This document shows, one piece after another, positions 1 through 10,473 of a stretch of DNA of 55,104 nt. The position numbers were made by a program, and so were the translations under genes. Source of the stretch: Gloeophyllum trabeum ATCC 11539. Taxonomy: Eukaryota > Basidiomycota > Agaricomycetes > Gloeophyllales > Gloeophyllaceae. The notes under the pieces are model-generated. The model worked only from the letters and a program-made list of their open reading frames with translations, did no database searches and was not told the DNA's origin. How positions within the stretch are numbered: the stretch's first letter is position 1; each line of letters begins with the position of its first letter. Location: NCBI RefSeq assembly GCF_000344685.1, contig NW_006920418.1:591020-646123 (forward strand), read 5' to 3'.

Positions 1-543
1 TACAGAAAACAAGTTTCGGACTTTCACCATCTCAGAGAATTAGCGTTACGATCTCAGCGACCCCGAGAAGTTTCGAAAAGCGTCGAACTTTAGCGAATTT
101 ATAACCGATCTTAGCTTTTGCCAATAGGCCTGACTCGTCGAGTGAATTAGCTCCGCCATCGATTCAATTAGCTCCGGTGCGTCTCACATAGCGAAATAAA
201 AATTAAACAAGTCCCCTTTAGCGTTTTCTACTCCCGTGGGCCCGAACCTACACTCGGTTCCGTGGTTTGCGACTTTGTTTGCGACTTTTCGGAGATAAAT
301 ACTCCGGAGCGTCCATTAGTGTTTGTTTCAGGCATCAAGATTTTGTTTCATTTTTCTAGGTCTTCCTACGGACTACCCTACGGCGTCTTACTCCTCCTTT
401 CCCCCTCGAACTATTAAATACCCTTCAGTTGTCTCGGACCGCCTTCACCCATATCACGGGGTTTAGGTTTATTTCTTTTGGTCCTTGGTGATTGTTGTGT
501 GTCAGTGCATATCACCGTGCTCTGACATGTGAAGTCGCCTCAG
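1..543. other. 5' edge, no gene resolved
   Basis: I see no convincing coding exon here. The short word aattagctccg occurs twice near 150-172, and ttagc-type words recur, but there is no long repeat. The first exon of the membrane-protein gene that follows should lie here. Its paralogs begin with an ATG exon ending in a CHF motif, and I find no equivalent between about 400 and 540. Confidence 0.4.
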
Positions 544-1896
544 GTTCCACTTTTGCACTGGAGGTCAGGATATCGTCATTGCGTCTTCCTGTGGCATTTG
601 CTCAAACAGGTTTATCCAACCTAGGTTGAAGCTATGTGGGTGGGCACCGGTCTTCTTGGCCCTTGGTTCCATCAATGACTGTTTCCTTAGCCAAGCAAGT
701 GGTCATGGATGAAAGTGCTGTATCTCATGGTAAGATTATCTGTCTTCCTCCGCAATCAGAAGAACATATTGAGGCTCCCCATCTAGAATCGGTACTCCGG
801 TCTTGCATACACGCTCATCATAAGCCTTATGGCTTTCTCCGGCGCCATATCTGTGGAGTTAGTCTTATTCCAATGTTTTGTGATTTTTGCTAATCATAGA
901 TTGTCCAGACTTGATAGTGCTGTGGTCGAATCTAGTGACATTTATGATACGAGTAAGTAAGACATTGGGCACCAAGGTGTCGATAACTTTGACTAGGTGT
1001 AACCAATATGGCTAGATCCCAGATACCCGCTCAGCCTGACAGGTTTGTTCAAGGGTGATTATCTCGTTATCCGCAGCGTATGAATCATGTTCTGTATTGG
1101 CAGGCCTCGTTGTTATCACAATCATTGAAGGTGAAATGGCATCTAATTTCCTGTTTGGCTTGTGCTAACAATGATGTAGTCATCTTGCAGCTGAGGCTGC
1201 ATGCTTTCTTCAACTACAGTAAGCGAGACAGCTGCATGGCAAACTCAATACTGACGTGATGTAGACAGAATCATGATTTTCCTTGTGTCTGTTGCATTCA
1301 CTGCGGAACTCGCAGTCACATTGTATTTTTCAATACCATCCAGCCATGAGACCTGGGTTGCAAGCTACAGCAGTATTGGACTTACTTTGTAAGTCTGTGA
1401 GAATATCATGAGTATCAGGCTTAGGCTGAAGGAAGTTGTGTCTCAGCCTGCCCACTCTGGGGTTCGACGTCCTTATGTTGCTCCTATTCTTGTATAGAAC
1501 AGTTCAATACTCAAAAACACGAACCGGGATGGGAGTGCCGGCTTTCTGGGGCTATGGCGGACGATTGGTGTTCATACTGACACGGGACACCTTGTGGTAC
1601 TATATCTGGTGGGTATATCACTAATTGTTTACCGTGGTCCTACTCTCCGAGTTCGTCCACAACTCACGCCTGATTGCAGTGTCATTGCCGCAACTGCAAG
1701 CGGCGTGCTTTTCGACCTTGACATAAATTTGTCATTCCAGTATGAACCGTATCCATGGATGGTGATTGTGCCGACTATTCTGACGGACAACATGATCTTG
1801 AATCTGCGATATGCGGGGATGAGAAGGATAGCGGACGCTCACTCGGACACCTCTACCGGAAGCATGCACGTTTCATTCCACATTTTCGGCGCTTGA
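544..1896 (+). CDS. DUF6533-type seven-helix membrane protein, copy 1 (5' end unresolved)
   Basis: This is a multi-exon gene for a predicted plasma-membrane protein of the basidiomycete DUF6533 type, a family of unknown function with receptor-like topology. The exons read in the same order as in the two paralogs downstream. A 20-nt exon (544-563) encodes STFALE. It is followed by VEAMW, PSKWSWMKVLYLM, NRYSGLAYTLIISLMAFSG, VVITIIEVILQLRLHAFF, the LPTLGFDVLMLLLFLYRTVQ helix, and a GMGVPAFWGYGGRLVFILTR segment. The last exon carries the hallmark TDNMILNLRYAGM and ends in FHIFGA. Downstream splice sites look intact. The initiating exon is not recognisable, so the gene may be 5'-degraded or may use a diverged start. 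The exons between about 870 and 1100 are also uncertain. Confidence 0.7.
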
Positions 1897-3077
1897 ATGC
1901 TGTATAGAGGACAAAATCCATCCTGTTGTTTGTTACTCTTTTCCGGTGGTACCGTGTACCCTGTGATTATTTGCTATGTATTTTGTTATTATATTCATGT
2001 TACCTGTCATGCGAGTCCGTCTGGGAGGTAGACTCTCTTGACACCATCCATTGTCCAGGAGCCTATGATATCTACCATAGGTGAAATCCAGTGGGGTAAC
2101 CCTCCGAAAAATGCATACGCGATGGAAGATGCACCTGCCAGTGTACACTGCAATGACTGGTATTTGTACGTGCCATGCCCAATTTTTGGTTGCGGGAGCC
2201 ATCAATCTTCAGCCTGTCACTGCGGGCAGAGACCGATGTCCCGCCGGCGAGCATGCTATGAACATGCCCCGGTGGGGAGAACACTTTCCTAGAATGGTCT
2301 TTGTTGGACCATGACCTGGACATGGAGAATGTCCTTTGAATGAACAAAGGCAGGTCAGCGGGACATTTACTATGCCCTCTAAAAGTCAGGGGACATTTGA
2401 TTGACATTGTTCTCTCATTCTTTATGTCTCTGCCAAGTCCCACTTCAAAGCATGCAAGGAAAGTGTTCTCCCACCTATTTCATGAATGATGAATGTCCGG
2501 TGGTGGGACATTGGTGCTTGCCCGCTGTGTGTCGACTGACAAGAGATTCTCTCTTGTGATGTTAAAATGTCAAATCAAGAAGGGGGTTGGGGTCTGAATG
2601 ATTTCGAAGCCGCGCTTGTGGGCCGAAATTATACTACGCACCGGGTCGATTTTTTGCGGACGCGAAATCTAGCTTGTAAGCTCCCGCCGGGTCGAGGAAC
2701 TACCAAAGCATGTACGACTGAATAATGTGGAACGGAAGATACTATGCATTCATTGAACTTGTTGCCAAAACGTTGTTGATGGATTGTTGTAACTTGCAAC
2801 CCATGACTATCGAACGAAAGGCTACGATATCCCGGCTTCTACCGATCGGCCCAGCGCCCTTCTCATTGGATCCTTTCTAAGTACTCAGCCTACCGAAATC
2901 CGAGAGCACTTTTGAATCTCTGCTTGTGATTGACGTAGATTCAAGAGGTATCATTGTCAAGGTACGTGAGAAGCGGGTCGACTTTCTAACCAGTAGAAGG
3001 GTCATCGCGTTGCCCATTGCGAAAGGCCATTGACTCTGAATCGTTGATACAAGTCCAGTTCTTCAGACCTACACCAT
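1897..3077. other. intergenic region with an inverted-repeat element
   Basis: About 1.2 kb lies between membrane-protein copy 1 and PPE1. It holds short overlapping open frames without family resemblance and the inverted-repeat structure listed separately. Otherwise I see nothing in it. PPE1 promoter sequence should lie at the right end, but no clear TATA box is visible. Confidence 0.5.
2271..2475. repeat. 20-bp inverted repeat pair, MITE-like
   Basis: The left arm at 2271-2290 (ggtggggagaacactttcct) matches the reverse complement of 2456-2475 with a single one-base length difference in the G run. About 165 bp lie between the arms. The words GGACATT or AATGTCC recur inside and just outside, including a palindrome at 2492-2512 (aatgtcc, 7-nt spacer, ggacatt). 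There is no coding capacity. This fits a small non-autonomous inverted-repeat element, but no target-site duplication is certain. Confidence 0.45.
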
Positions 3078-5065
3078 ATGTCTAACCTCTATCGCTCGGC
3101 GCTTCAAGCGCGCATATCAAAGTTACCACAGCTACCGAGCGATGCCAGTGAAGAGGAGGACGTGGATGAAGAGGATGAGGCGAAGAGTTCTATCGGGGCG
3201 CTTCCAGGTCGGATGGGACCGCCCGCTGCGTGCGTTGCCAATACCGCCGCTAGTATCTGCTTGCATTGACCGAGACTCAGTCCTCGTTCGAAGGCATCCA
3301 CCGCGAAAGCCAAATCCCCCAACCCCGCCTTCGCACCTATCTCTGCCTCGTCTTACTTTGCTTCCGCCAACCAGGTTGCGGTCCCATCGCGACAACTCGA
3401 CTTTCGGGTCTATTACACGCCTCCGGCGTCGAAAAGCTCCAAGTCTGCTACCGAGGATGAGCACGGGGAGAGTGGGACTGTGCTCGTGTGCCACCACGGT
3501 GCGGGATTCTCGGGACTGAGCTTTGCATGTTTTGCGAAGGAGGTGCAGTCGTTGAGCCGGGGTGCGCTCGGGGTACTGGCGCTGGATGCGCGAAGGCATG
3601 GTGAGTGGTGTTGAACCTTACGTCGCTGACGCGGCATCGACGAGGTATAGGCAAGACGGTCCCGATTGACAATGCGTCTGACGAGGATCTCTCCGTCGGC
3701 GTGCTTGCTGTGGATCTCGTCTCGTTACTGCAAACTGTCTTCCCTGATTCGAAGAAGGCACCCGCTGTACTTGTGAGTGCTGGTCGGCGACCTGCACCGC
3801 TTTGACTTCCTCTGTACGCGGCAGTACATCTAAGGTGGTGCTCTCCATAGCTTGTGGGTCATAGCATGGGCGGGTCTGTCGTGGTGCAAGCCTGCCCGGA
3901 GATCATGGCCGCTGGATACTCTGTTCTGGGTGTGGCAGTCTTGGACGTCGTCGAAGGTAAGCTAACGCTGATATTCAATATAAATTGCTGGGCCATCGGA
4001 AAGCGGATCTTGGGCATCCGTTCTCGAATGGACGGGATCTCTTGCGGCACTGGCGTGTTATGTCTCGACCACATCGAATTCTGCATACTGTTTCGGCTCT
4101 CCACACCTTCCATCCCACACCTTCCTCTGACATTCAGTGCTGTGCTACCTTCCCTCTTCTCGCCCCTCCTTTCCCGAGTTCGGTTCCCCATTCTTTCCTG
4201 ACGCTCATGCAGCGTTACAGGCACCGCCCTCGAAGCTCTTCCCTTCATGAACTCCATCCTGAACGCTCGTCCAGACGGTTTCGACAGTGTCGAAGAGGCG
4301 ATAGAATGGCAGTGAGTACTCTGTCCACCTGTCTCGCTCCCGAGGGCACTTCCCTCGTGTTCTATATCTCACCTCACGACTCTCGCACACTTGCACTACC
4401 GCTTGCTTATGTTTATCCGTTCCGCGCGACCCCGTTGCGCCACACCTATCCTATACCCGGTCATTACCATTGAATCGCGCCGCTGAAGTGTGAAGTCGCA
4501 TTCCATCCGTAACCCGACATCAGCACGCGTATCCGTACCTTCCATCATAGTGCCGTCGAGCGAGGAGACAGGTAAGAAGTACGTGTGGAGGACGCCGCTG
4601 AGGAGCACTGGCGCATATTGGGAAAGTACGTGGCTCTGAGCTATTCACCTCACTCCCCCTTAATTTCTACTGTCTCCACGCATTCCATTACTCTTTATGA
4701 CGGCGTACGTCCACGGTGTCACAATCAGACTGGTTTACCGGCCTCTCCTCCCGCTTCCTCGCGACTCGCACTGCTCGCCTGCTCATCCTCGCGGGGACGG
4801 ACAGACTGGACAAGGAGCTCATGATCGGCCAGATGCAGGGCAAATTCCAGCTCGAGGTCGTTGGCGGTGGCGTTGGGCACGTCGTACACGAGGTAAACTC
4901 ATGCGCTCCGCTTTCAGGTGGAATTGTTATGCTGACTGTGGATTGCTGTGGTAGGATGACCCGATGCGCATAGCGGAGATTATAGTCGAATTTTGGAGGC
5001 GGAACGAACGGGTTGTGTTACCTGGCGTAAAGGGGAAGGTAATCAAACGGGTAGGAGAAGTGTAG
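3078..5065 (+). CDS. PPE1: protein phosphatase methylesterase 1
   Basis: This alpha/beta-hydrolase removes the methyl ester from the C-terminal leucine of the PP2A catalytic subunit. Eight exons join in frame (3078-3229, 3281-3600, 3651-3772, 3851-3956, 4221-4311, 4489-4625, 4729-4892, 4955-5065) to give a 400-aa protein, close to the family length. Visible motifs are the oxyanion-region [18 protein letters not shown], the nucleophile elbow [10 protein letters not shown], the acid-bearing [19 protein letters not shown], and the catalytic histidine in [13 protein letters not shown]. The N-terminus is acidic and low in complexity ([10 protein letters not shown]) as in fungal homologs. The gene sits between paralogous membrane-protein genes on the same strand and has no evident functional link to them. 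Both the family call and the model are strong. Confidence 0.95.
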
Positions 5066-5658
5066 AGAACGGACTCATGACGGGAGACACCACGAAAGCT
5101 GATGAAGGCTTGGATTACGAGTGGAAGTACGCATCGCCCTCACCGTCGACGGTTCGAAATTTGGAATGACGTGTACAGAAGTGCAACAAATATGGCCTGT
5201 ATTTTCTCGCGTGCTTCGGAGATAAATGTATCACAATGTGTTATTCTCGAAGAAGCGCGCAGGTAGATCGCTCCGTTCTCCTGTACACTCGCTCTTCTTG
5301 GGCGGACATCCCCTCCACTAAGTTCCGGCCGACTTCGGGATCGTCGAAATGAAGAGCGTCGAAATACTGATGAAGTCGTGATGCTCAGACCTGCGACAAA
5401 TTGTCGATGAACTAGATCGAGCAAACAGGCAGATAGGAGCACAGATTATATCTCTATGAATCGGATACGGTACTAACAACTCCATTCTGGTGGGCTTCGG
5501 TGTTCGACTCCGGCAGTCGCGCTGCTATTCTAGTCACATGAACGTCGCCTCCGCGTTACGACCTTAACACTGCCTTATAAGCAACCATACAAGCCTCTCC
5601 ACATCCGACCAACGCCTCATATCTTATTATCGCCCCAGTACAGTACCCAGAAGGACGC
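5066..5658. other. intergenic spacer with promoter of membrane-protein copy 2
   Basis: No coding region is supported here. A TATAA at 5576-5580 lies about 80 nt upstream of the chosen ATG of the next gene and is a plausible core promoter. Confidence 0.5.
5576..5580 (+). promoter_or_regulatory. possible TATA box for membrane-protein copy 2
   Basis: The TATAA sits 79 nt before the ATG at 5659, a usual TATA-to-ATG distance for a short fungal leader. This rests on position only. Confidence 0.35.
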
Positions 5659-7164
5659 ATGACCATCTATGGATCCGGACGTGCTGCCAGCGCTGATAAT
5701 CCCTACCCAGCGGCCTTCGCCTCGGTATACCTTTGCCATTTCTGTACGTCACACGCCTCATGGGGTACGCCCAGAATCGCGCTCTGAAGTACTAAAATTA
5801 ACCATCCAGTTTCAACCATTCCTTCTGAGGTAAGTGCGCTATGGGACCCCTGGGGGAGATTTGGCTGACACGGCATCATGATTGTCCTTTTCAGGTGGAA
5901 GTCGTATGGGTGCACAGCCAATGTCCCTCACCCGTCGGGACCAGTTAATCACTTCTTGCTTAGTTTACCAAGTGGACATGGATGAAAGTTCTGTACCTGC
6001 TGGTGAGTATTGGCCCTCCCTGCACCTTTCCCTAGGTATGAACTATAAGGTGCCTATTTCAGAACCGATATTCAGGACTTGGCTACTCTGCAATAACAAT
6101 GCTCCTTGTCTTCTCTGACACTATAGCGATGGAGTTAGGACACTTCCTTATTTTGTGACCTTGTCGTTCATTATACTGTGAAGACTTTCAGGTGGAACAC
6201 GGGGCCCCGGTGACATTGTCTCCCTCAATGGTATCTAGTGTGACCCTTGAGGTGTTGATAAACCATGACCGTCGTGCCTAGGTATCACATATACGCTGGT
6301 TCTAATAGGTCAATTCATCACTGGTGCTCATTCAGTTGCAAGCAACTGACAGTCCACAATAACTAATTTTCAGGGTTCGGAATGATCACAATCGTCGAAG
6401 GCAAGTATACAGTTGCAATGGACAGGATCTTCTTTTGTACTCAGTGAGCACGTGCAACTCAGTCATCTTGCAAATGAGACTGCATGCCTTCTTTGGGTAC
6501 AGTAAGTGGCTTTTGTTTCGAGGGAAATCTATATCTTATCCGCGGCAGGTCGCAACATAGTTTCACTTGTTTCTATAGCATTTGCGGTGGAGCTGGCCAA
6601 CACGTTATATGCGGTGATCTCCAATTACGCAATGGAGCAGGAGACACCAGACGCCATCGAGTCGGTCTTGTAAGTCCTGCTGAACACCTAAAAATATTCA
6701 TTAATCGATGCAGATTCTTGGAGCTCCCCGACTCTACTGTTTGACGCCTTCTCACCAGTCCTGTTCTTATATAAGGCAGTGCAGCATTCGAAGACGCGCA
6801 GAAGGATGGGCATTCCCGCATATTGGGGCCGCGGTGGAACACTAGCCTTCATACTCACGAGGGATACCTTATGGTACTATCTTTGGTACGTGGATTTTCG
6901 TGCTTGCAATCACCGCGCACACAGAGACTCCATAATTCACATGTCATCTAAAGTATGATCGTCACACTCGCAGCCGGTTCCATGTTCGTACTCCCTGCAT
7001 CCACAAGCGATCAGCCATATGTATGGATGATAATTCTTGCCGTTATCCTGACGGATAACATGATCTTGAATCTTCGCCATGCTGCGATGAGCGGGCTGCC
7101 GGAGAGCGTGCCCGATGAATTGCCAAGCAGCATGCATATATCAATGCACATTTTCCGTCCTTGA
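5659..7164 (+). CDS. DUF6533-type seven-helix membrane protein, copy 2
   Basis: This is a paralog of the genes at 544 and 8781. The start at 5659 is chosen because its frame gives AAFASVYLCHF, aligning with AAFGSLYFCHF of copy 3. An ATG at 5669 is in a different frame. Exon 1 ends at 5743 in phase 1 and is followed by a 20-nt exon (5810-5829) encoding STIPSE. Then come VEVVW, FTKWTWMKVLYLL, NRYSGLGYSAITMLLVFSD, ITIVEVILQMRLHAFFGY, RNIVSLVSIAFAVELANTLY, a PTLLFDAF helix, RRMGIPAYWGRGGTLAFILT and the terminal TDNMILNLRHAAM exon. The charged C-terminal tail ends in HISMHIFRP. Function is unknown; a sensing or receptor role is only a guess from topology. Exons in the 6100-6370 stretch are uncertain. 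Confidence 0.8.
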
Positions 7165-8780
7165 TACTTCGTTCCTCGTGGTTTCTTACAGTTTGGGTAT
7201 TTATTATACATTTATTTCGCTGTGGTGCAGCTGCTCTGAACCACGAGCCCGAACGTGAACGTGAGCGGGAGCCACTAGATTACTAGTATGATATGGCTTC
7301 TTCCGGCTCAAGTTCCTACCAATCGGCCAGGTTCCCACATTTCGCGCTTTGTGGCTTCAAGGGTTCGCTTCTTCCCACATACAGCCATGCTCGACTAATC
7401 GCTGGCAATCCAGCAGTCCCGTCTGGTAGTCTTTAAGGCTTACCCCGCTATATACCTAGATAAGCGTATACTAGCGGTCCCAGGCGATATTCTGGACGCA
7501 CACTGAGGTCAGAGTGGACGTCGGCGGTGTTCCCAGGGTCTAGCGGTCTTGGATGCGGACCAGGTGTTATTCCACCAGCAGCACTGTATACAAACGTGTG
7601 CAGTGCTCCGGTATGATCTGACTTTGGACCACATTTATTGCGGTATCATTTCCTCTTAATCCAGGTGGAGGTGCCAGGTAAGGGAAGTTCGAAGCTTTTG
7701 AGCGATCTGATTGGTTGGGGGCCGCTCCACACTATGGTAATTACCACAGCGAATACACTCTAATGTACACTTATCTTGCCTCCGTATCCCTCTCGTTACA
7801 CCGAATCTTCGTGCCTCACAGGCTGTCCCTCCAAAGGCTTTCTATTGATTGTATCATGTTGAACTCTCGTCGAAGCGTACCAGTAGACAATGGGAAGGGG
7901 ACGCGGAATCTTAGTGAGTATTCCCCCGCTTCATTACCTATTCCTATCTTCAGCCCCGGGTTCGGCTTCTCCGAATCGAACGACGATCGTGGCGATGGAA
8001 TCTGCAGCATGGTCCTGGTACATGCTGCGTGCTACTCTGTCTACTGCTACCTGCTACTCTATTTAGTGTTGCGTGCTACTGTCTTTGCAACAAACTGAGC
8101 ACTCTGGGCGAAATAAGAGTGCATACAGGACGTCATACTCCTCGCTCTGCGGTCAGTACTACCGGACTGTCCTGGTTGGTCGGCTATGTTTGGGTTCCAA
8201 CACAACTACCTGTCCTCATCCGGATGGCCGACAGAAACACTGATTAAATCCCTGAGGCGCGGTTATGGTCCTGCCGAAATGATCCCATGGCGCCACATTC
8301 TTCCCTCCTGTCATTGCTATGTCTTCTGGTGCGTTATAAACCTTGTTCTACGTCATTAACGTCCGACTCCTGTCACTGCAAGTCCGTCATAGAGGAGCAC
8401 TTATTCCTGTCATCACTGGCACATGTGTCGCTATTGAACTCTAAAGCAATCTTGACAGCATCAGGGCGACTGTTGTAGATGGACGAATCACTACAGCTTT
8501 ATAGTCGATGTGAGTCATTTGTATTATGGCGATGGGGACCTCCTTATCGTTGTATCTACAATGATTGCGTTCATTACCTGACTTCGGTTTCCACGAGAAC
8601 ATCACAGCACTGCCAACTGTGCAACTGAGCTACCATATATAAACCCCTCCCATTCCCGCTGCATCCTCATCTTCCTCTCACCCCGTACGCTAACCTGATG
8701 GAATCTGTTGTTACCCTGCCGGAGGAGTCTACAACAAGGTATTTGGCCTGTAAGCGACGTACATGTTAAATGGTTGCCAT
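7165..8780. other. intergenic, no supported gene
   Basis: This 1.6-kb spacer lies between membrane-protein copies 2 and 3. Open frames of up to about 127 codons at 7715-8098 have no domain, no plausible splice context and biased composition. I see no repeat copy of the flanking genes here. Confidence 0.5.
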
Positions 8781-10329
8781 ATGCTGAATTTTTCCTGCGC
8801 AGCCGCTTTCGGGTCCTTATACTTCTGTCATTTTTGTACGTCGGTTCCTTGTACATGCCCTGTGATTCCGCTCTGACATACAGAATATTATGATCAAGTA
8901 TCAACTATTCCCTTGGAGGTGAGTAGTATACCATTGGCGCTCCAGCTTGGGTGCAGGGACTAAGGTCTTGTGCTTTGCAGGTGGAAGTCATGTGGGTGCG
9001 CACTTAATTTCTCTTGCGATCCTCAACCAGTAAATGACTCCGTGCGTAGCCTACCAAGTGGACATGGATGAAGGCTATGTATATGCTCGTGAGTATTTGA
9101 CTTCGGTACACCTTCATTTACACAGGCCACTATACGAAGCCTCATTCAGAACCGGTACTCAGGCCTCGGATACTCCATCATAACTATCCTCCTCGCCTTC
9201 TCCGATATCGTAGATGAGAGGTTGATTCTCCCTCCTTTGTTCCACTCCCACTCATCGTGAATTCTGCAGGGTTTTAGGGCCGAACACGATCACCGAACTT
9301 TTTGTTGACAGGAATGGTATGTGCTATGGCCTTCGATGGCTTTGATAAACTGCAGCACACGATTGTAGGTATTATGCAGAGCGTGTTCATGATATACAAT
9401 GGTACGTCCTTTCGGGCATCGTCAGCTTTGATTAATGGCAACGGTCGTAAATAGGTGTCAAGTATCCCCTGGGCCTAGCAGGTTACTTCATAATAGCTCA
9501 TCCAGTTGTCAAGCATTGACAAGCGGAGCTACTATATTGCAGGCGTCATGGTGGTCACAATCATCGAAGGTAAGTCAATGTTAGGATCTTTTCTTCTTCT
9601 CACTGAGCTCCCTATAATTAGTTATCTTGCAAATGAGGCTGCACGCCTTCTTTGAGTATCGTGCGTGGCTTCAAGTTGTCGCACTGGCATAGCGAAGCCA
9701 CATCTTGAATGCTACAGGTCGCGGCATAATTGCACTTGTATCTATTGCATTTGCGGCGGAACTGGGTGGCACGCTATACTTGATTTTATCAAATACTTCC
9801 GGTGGAATGTCAAACGCGCTGGGATTCACCTTGTGGGTCCTGATTCAGCGCACATCTCATACTTAAGTGCTCATTACCATTTGCTTGTAGTTTACCGACT
9901 CTAGTCTTTGACGTCTTCATGCTTTCCCTATTCTTATACAAAACAGTCCAGCATTCAAAGACACGCCACGGGATGGGTATTCCAGCGTACTGGGGCTATG
10001 GTGGAAGACTGGTGTTCATACTAACGAGGGACACACTGTGGTACTATCTTTGGTGCGTAGAGCGTCTCTGGTACTTCACAGGGAGTCGAGCACTGCTCAC
10101 ATATATCCTAAGTGTCATTGTCACTATGGCCATTGGCGTGGGCCTCAACCTATCATACATAGAGAGCGGACTGACCGAACCGTATACATGGATGGTGATC
10201 ATTCCGGCTATCCTGACGGACAACATGATCTTGAATTTGCGCTATGCGGGGATGCGAGGGCTGACGGACAGCGAATCTGTTGGTGCGACAAGCAACATGC
10301 ACATATCGATTCACATTTTCGGCGCTTGA
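8781..10329 (+). CDS. DUF6533-type seven-helix membrane protein, copy 3
   Basis: This is the clearest of the three paralogs. Exon 1 (8781-8835) starts MLNFSCAAAFGSLYFCHF and ends in phase 1. A 20-nt exon (8899-8918) gives STIPLE, followed by VEVMW, PTKWTWMKAMYML and NRYSGLGYSIITILLAFSD. Later exons encode GVMVVTIIEVILQMRLHAFF, GRGIIALVSIAFAAELGGTL, LPTLVFDVFMLSLFLYKTVQ, HGMGIPAYWGYGGRLVFILT and VIVTMAIGVGLNLSYIESGL. The hallmark TDNMILNLRYAGMRGL follows, and the protein ends SIHIFGA. Sequence and intron positions match copies 1 and 2, so the array arose by duplication. It is predicted to be an integral membrane protein of unknown function. The exon arrangement between 9240 and 9540 is the least certain part. 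Confidence 0.82.
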
Positions 10330-10473
10330 TAGCTGTCGCCACGGACTTTCACTATTCTTGAACTCCGGTGGTTTGGTTGTTCATTATATATTTATATCGC
10401 CGGCAATCCGACGTGTACTCTCTTGGATCTAGCCCTTATACAGAAGCATGTACAGCAGTGTATATATTGTTCC

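Noticed and set aside
5669..5671. ATG at 5669 as the start of membrane-protein copy 2
   Set aside because: Its frame does not align with copy 3, whereas the ATG at 5659 gives the shared AAF...CHF exon and correct phase.
7715..8098. 127-codon + frame between membrane-protein copies 2 and 3
   Set aside because: No similarity to the flanking paralogs or to any family, and no splice or promoter support.
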